Of a stretch of 24,923 nucleotides of DNA, positions 24,036 to 24,923 are shown piece after piece. Every line of letters starts with the position of its first letter. Position 1 is the first letter of the stretch. Location of the stretch: the NCBI GenBank assembly GCA_003448875.1, contig DLXG01000194.1:1-24923 (forward strand), in the 5' to 3' direction. The position numbers were made by a program, and so were the translations under genes. Source of the stretch: Anaerolineaceae bacterium (GTDB lineage Bacteria > Chloroflexota > Anaerolineae > Anaerolineales > Anaerolineaceae). The notes under the pieces are model-generated. The model saw nothing but the letters and a program-made list of their open reading frames with translations. It did not search any database and was not told where the DNA came from.

Positions 24036-24923
24036 TCAGGCGGTGAGTTTGAGCGTTTCTTGCTTGAGCAGACCGGCGATCAAGCCTTTCCAGTCTGCTT
24101 GCAGGTCGATTCGCGCTCCTTGCACGCAGTCACCACCGGTGGTTAGTTCCAGTACAAAACGCTGGTCGCGGGCCTGTTTCCACAGTTCCACACCCCAATC
24201 ATCAAGAATGGGGATTTCCAGCGCTTCTTTGAGCCGTTCAACAAACAGCCGCTGCAGTTCTTGCGCAGGGCTGGTTGAACCTTTGAATACGAGCAGGTAG
24301 GTTGAGAGGTCTTCGGGTTCCCATTTACCGGGCAGCGCGTTACGCGCCACAAAGGTCGCGTGATGGCTGGTATATTCCGGCATCGGCTGCCAGGCCTGTT
24401 CGTACTTCTCGACCGGCAGCAGGCTGACATCGCCCGTGTCTTCTTGCGACATGCTCATTGGCTTATTCGCCATCAGCGTCACGCGCAGCGATTCCAGACT
24501 GGTTTTATAGCCGGTCAGACCGACATACACCAGATTATGATCGCTGTCGTAGGCAAAACCGCTGATGTAGCCCATGGCCTGTCCATTGCGCAGCTTGGGT
24601 ACCGCGCCTGGAAATAGCCGCTCGTGCAAAACCGCACTCTGGTTCTCCTTTTTGGTGATCTTCCACACCACGATTCCGGCATCAGTGCGCAGCAGCTCTT
24701 CATTCATTTCGCGCAGGATTTCGTACAGCCCTTTCCAGGGGTGCGCGCCAGTGAACGTAACCAACGTCTCACCGGTTTTGACCTGAATGGTGCGCGTTTC
24801 GGCGTCCAGCGTTGCTTCGCCCAGGGTGAGGCGCCGGTACTTGGCCAGGATTTGTGGAAGCTTTGCACCTTCCTTTGCAGTGAAGAGATAGGCTCCGAGT
24901 TCCGATTCGTACTTGAGAAACCC
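24036..24923 (-). CDS. Hypothetical protein, C-terminal 295 residues (cut by window edge)
   Basis: The frame is open from the right edge to a TGA at 24036, so the 5' end lies outside the window; a TTG at 24764 is not needed as a start. I do not recognise the family. Visible stretches include GFLKYESELGAYLFTAKEG, a beta-rich TLDAETRTIQVKTGETL segment, a GIVVWKITKK strand, and a C-terminal helix GLIAGLLKQETLKLTA. No catalytic motif, Cys cluster or membrane segment is seen. It lies in the same direction and 100 nt upstream of the methyltransferase-helicase gene, separated by a hairpin-terminator. By position it belongs to the same element module, possibly an accessory protein. Confidence 0.7.
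   Translation of the reverse strand, partial: GFLKYESELGAYLFTAKEGAKLPQILAKYRRLTLGEATLDAETRTIQVKTGETLVTFTGAHPWKGLYEILREMNEELLRTDAGIVVWKITKKENQSAVLHERLFPGAVPKLRNGQAMGYISGFAYDSDHNLVYVGLTGYKTSLESLRVTLMANKPMSMSQEDTGDVSLLPVEKYEQAWQPMPEYTSHHATFVARNALPGKWEPEDLSTYLLVFKGSTSPAQELQRLFVERLKEALEIPILDDWGVELWKQARDQRFVLELTTGGDCVQGARIDLQADWKGLIAGLLKQETLKLTA

Overview
The window is an accessory genomic region, probably part of an integrated mobile element or defence island. The host is most likely a mid-to-high-GC, non-Bacillus bacterium. Chloroflexota/Anaerolineae is my guess from the overall flavour of the proteins, and it is not proven by anything in the sequence. Base composition is mosaic: GC-rich blocks (about 6.3-11.9 kb, 13.1-14.6 kb, 20.6-24.9 kb) alternate with clearly AT-rich ones (about 6.0-6.3 kb, 11.9-13.1 kb, 14.6-20.5 kb). 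This fits a region built from cassettes of different origin.

Region 1 (1-5.9 kb, all leftward) is the most interesting part. Four tightly packed genes form a ComQXPA-like prenyl-peptide quorum-sensing module in the order X-Q-P-A. They are a 68-aa pheromone precursor whose only Trp is third from the C-terminus (5071-5277), a polyprenyl-synthase-like modifying enzyme (4122-5066), a 783-aa ComP-like kinase with PDZ-like, multi-TM, HisKA_3 and HATPase regions (1774-4125), and a ComA-like NarL/LuxR response regulator (1121-1753). Upstream of comX, and again just past the comA terminator, lies the same cis-array: two perfect TTGCGG-N4-CCGCAA palindromes 30 bp apart plus a CCGCAA half-site, with identical spacing to a -10 element. 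This is the Bacillus ComA-box sequence. The second array drives a leftward operon of two unknown small proteins (481-897, 288-503) and a serine recombinase that runs off the left edge (1-275). The simplest model is that population density, sensed through a prenylated peptide, amplifies the comX operon and switches on a site-specific recombinase.

Region 2 (5.5-6.3 kb) holds a leftward XRE regulator and, divergent from it, a rightward excisionase/MerR-like HTH protein, with an AT-rich intergenic region between them.

Region 3 (6.3-14.6 kb, rightward) carries a PLD-nuclease-like/SNF2-helicase fusion, an Eco57I-type N6-adenine methyltransferase with an AT-rich C-terminal half, an ICMT-like membrane methyltransferase, an XRE regulator, and a DprA/SLOG-like protein. 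The first two look like a restriction-modification-type defence pair.

Region 4 (14.7-20.5 kb, rightward, AT-rich) is a three-gene overlapping operon: a DNA methyltransferase (SPPY type), a protein with two GHKL ATPase modules, and a receiver-domain-like protein. It looks like a transferred, possibly defensive cassette.

Region 5 (20.5-24.9 kb, leftward) contains a methyltransferase-helicase fusion of the kind found on integrative elements. Upstream of it is an incomplete unknown gene, with a strong terminator-like structure between the two. There is no gene-free stretch longer than 300 bases. I saw no tRNA, rRNA or CRISPR array.
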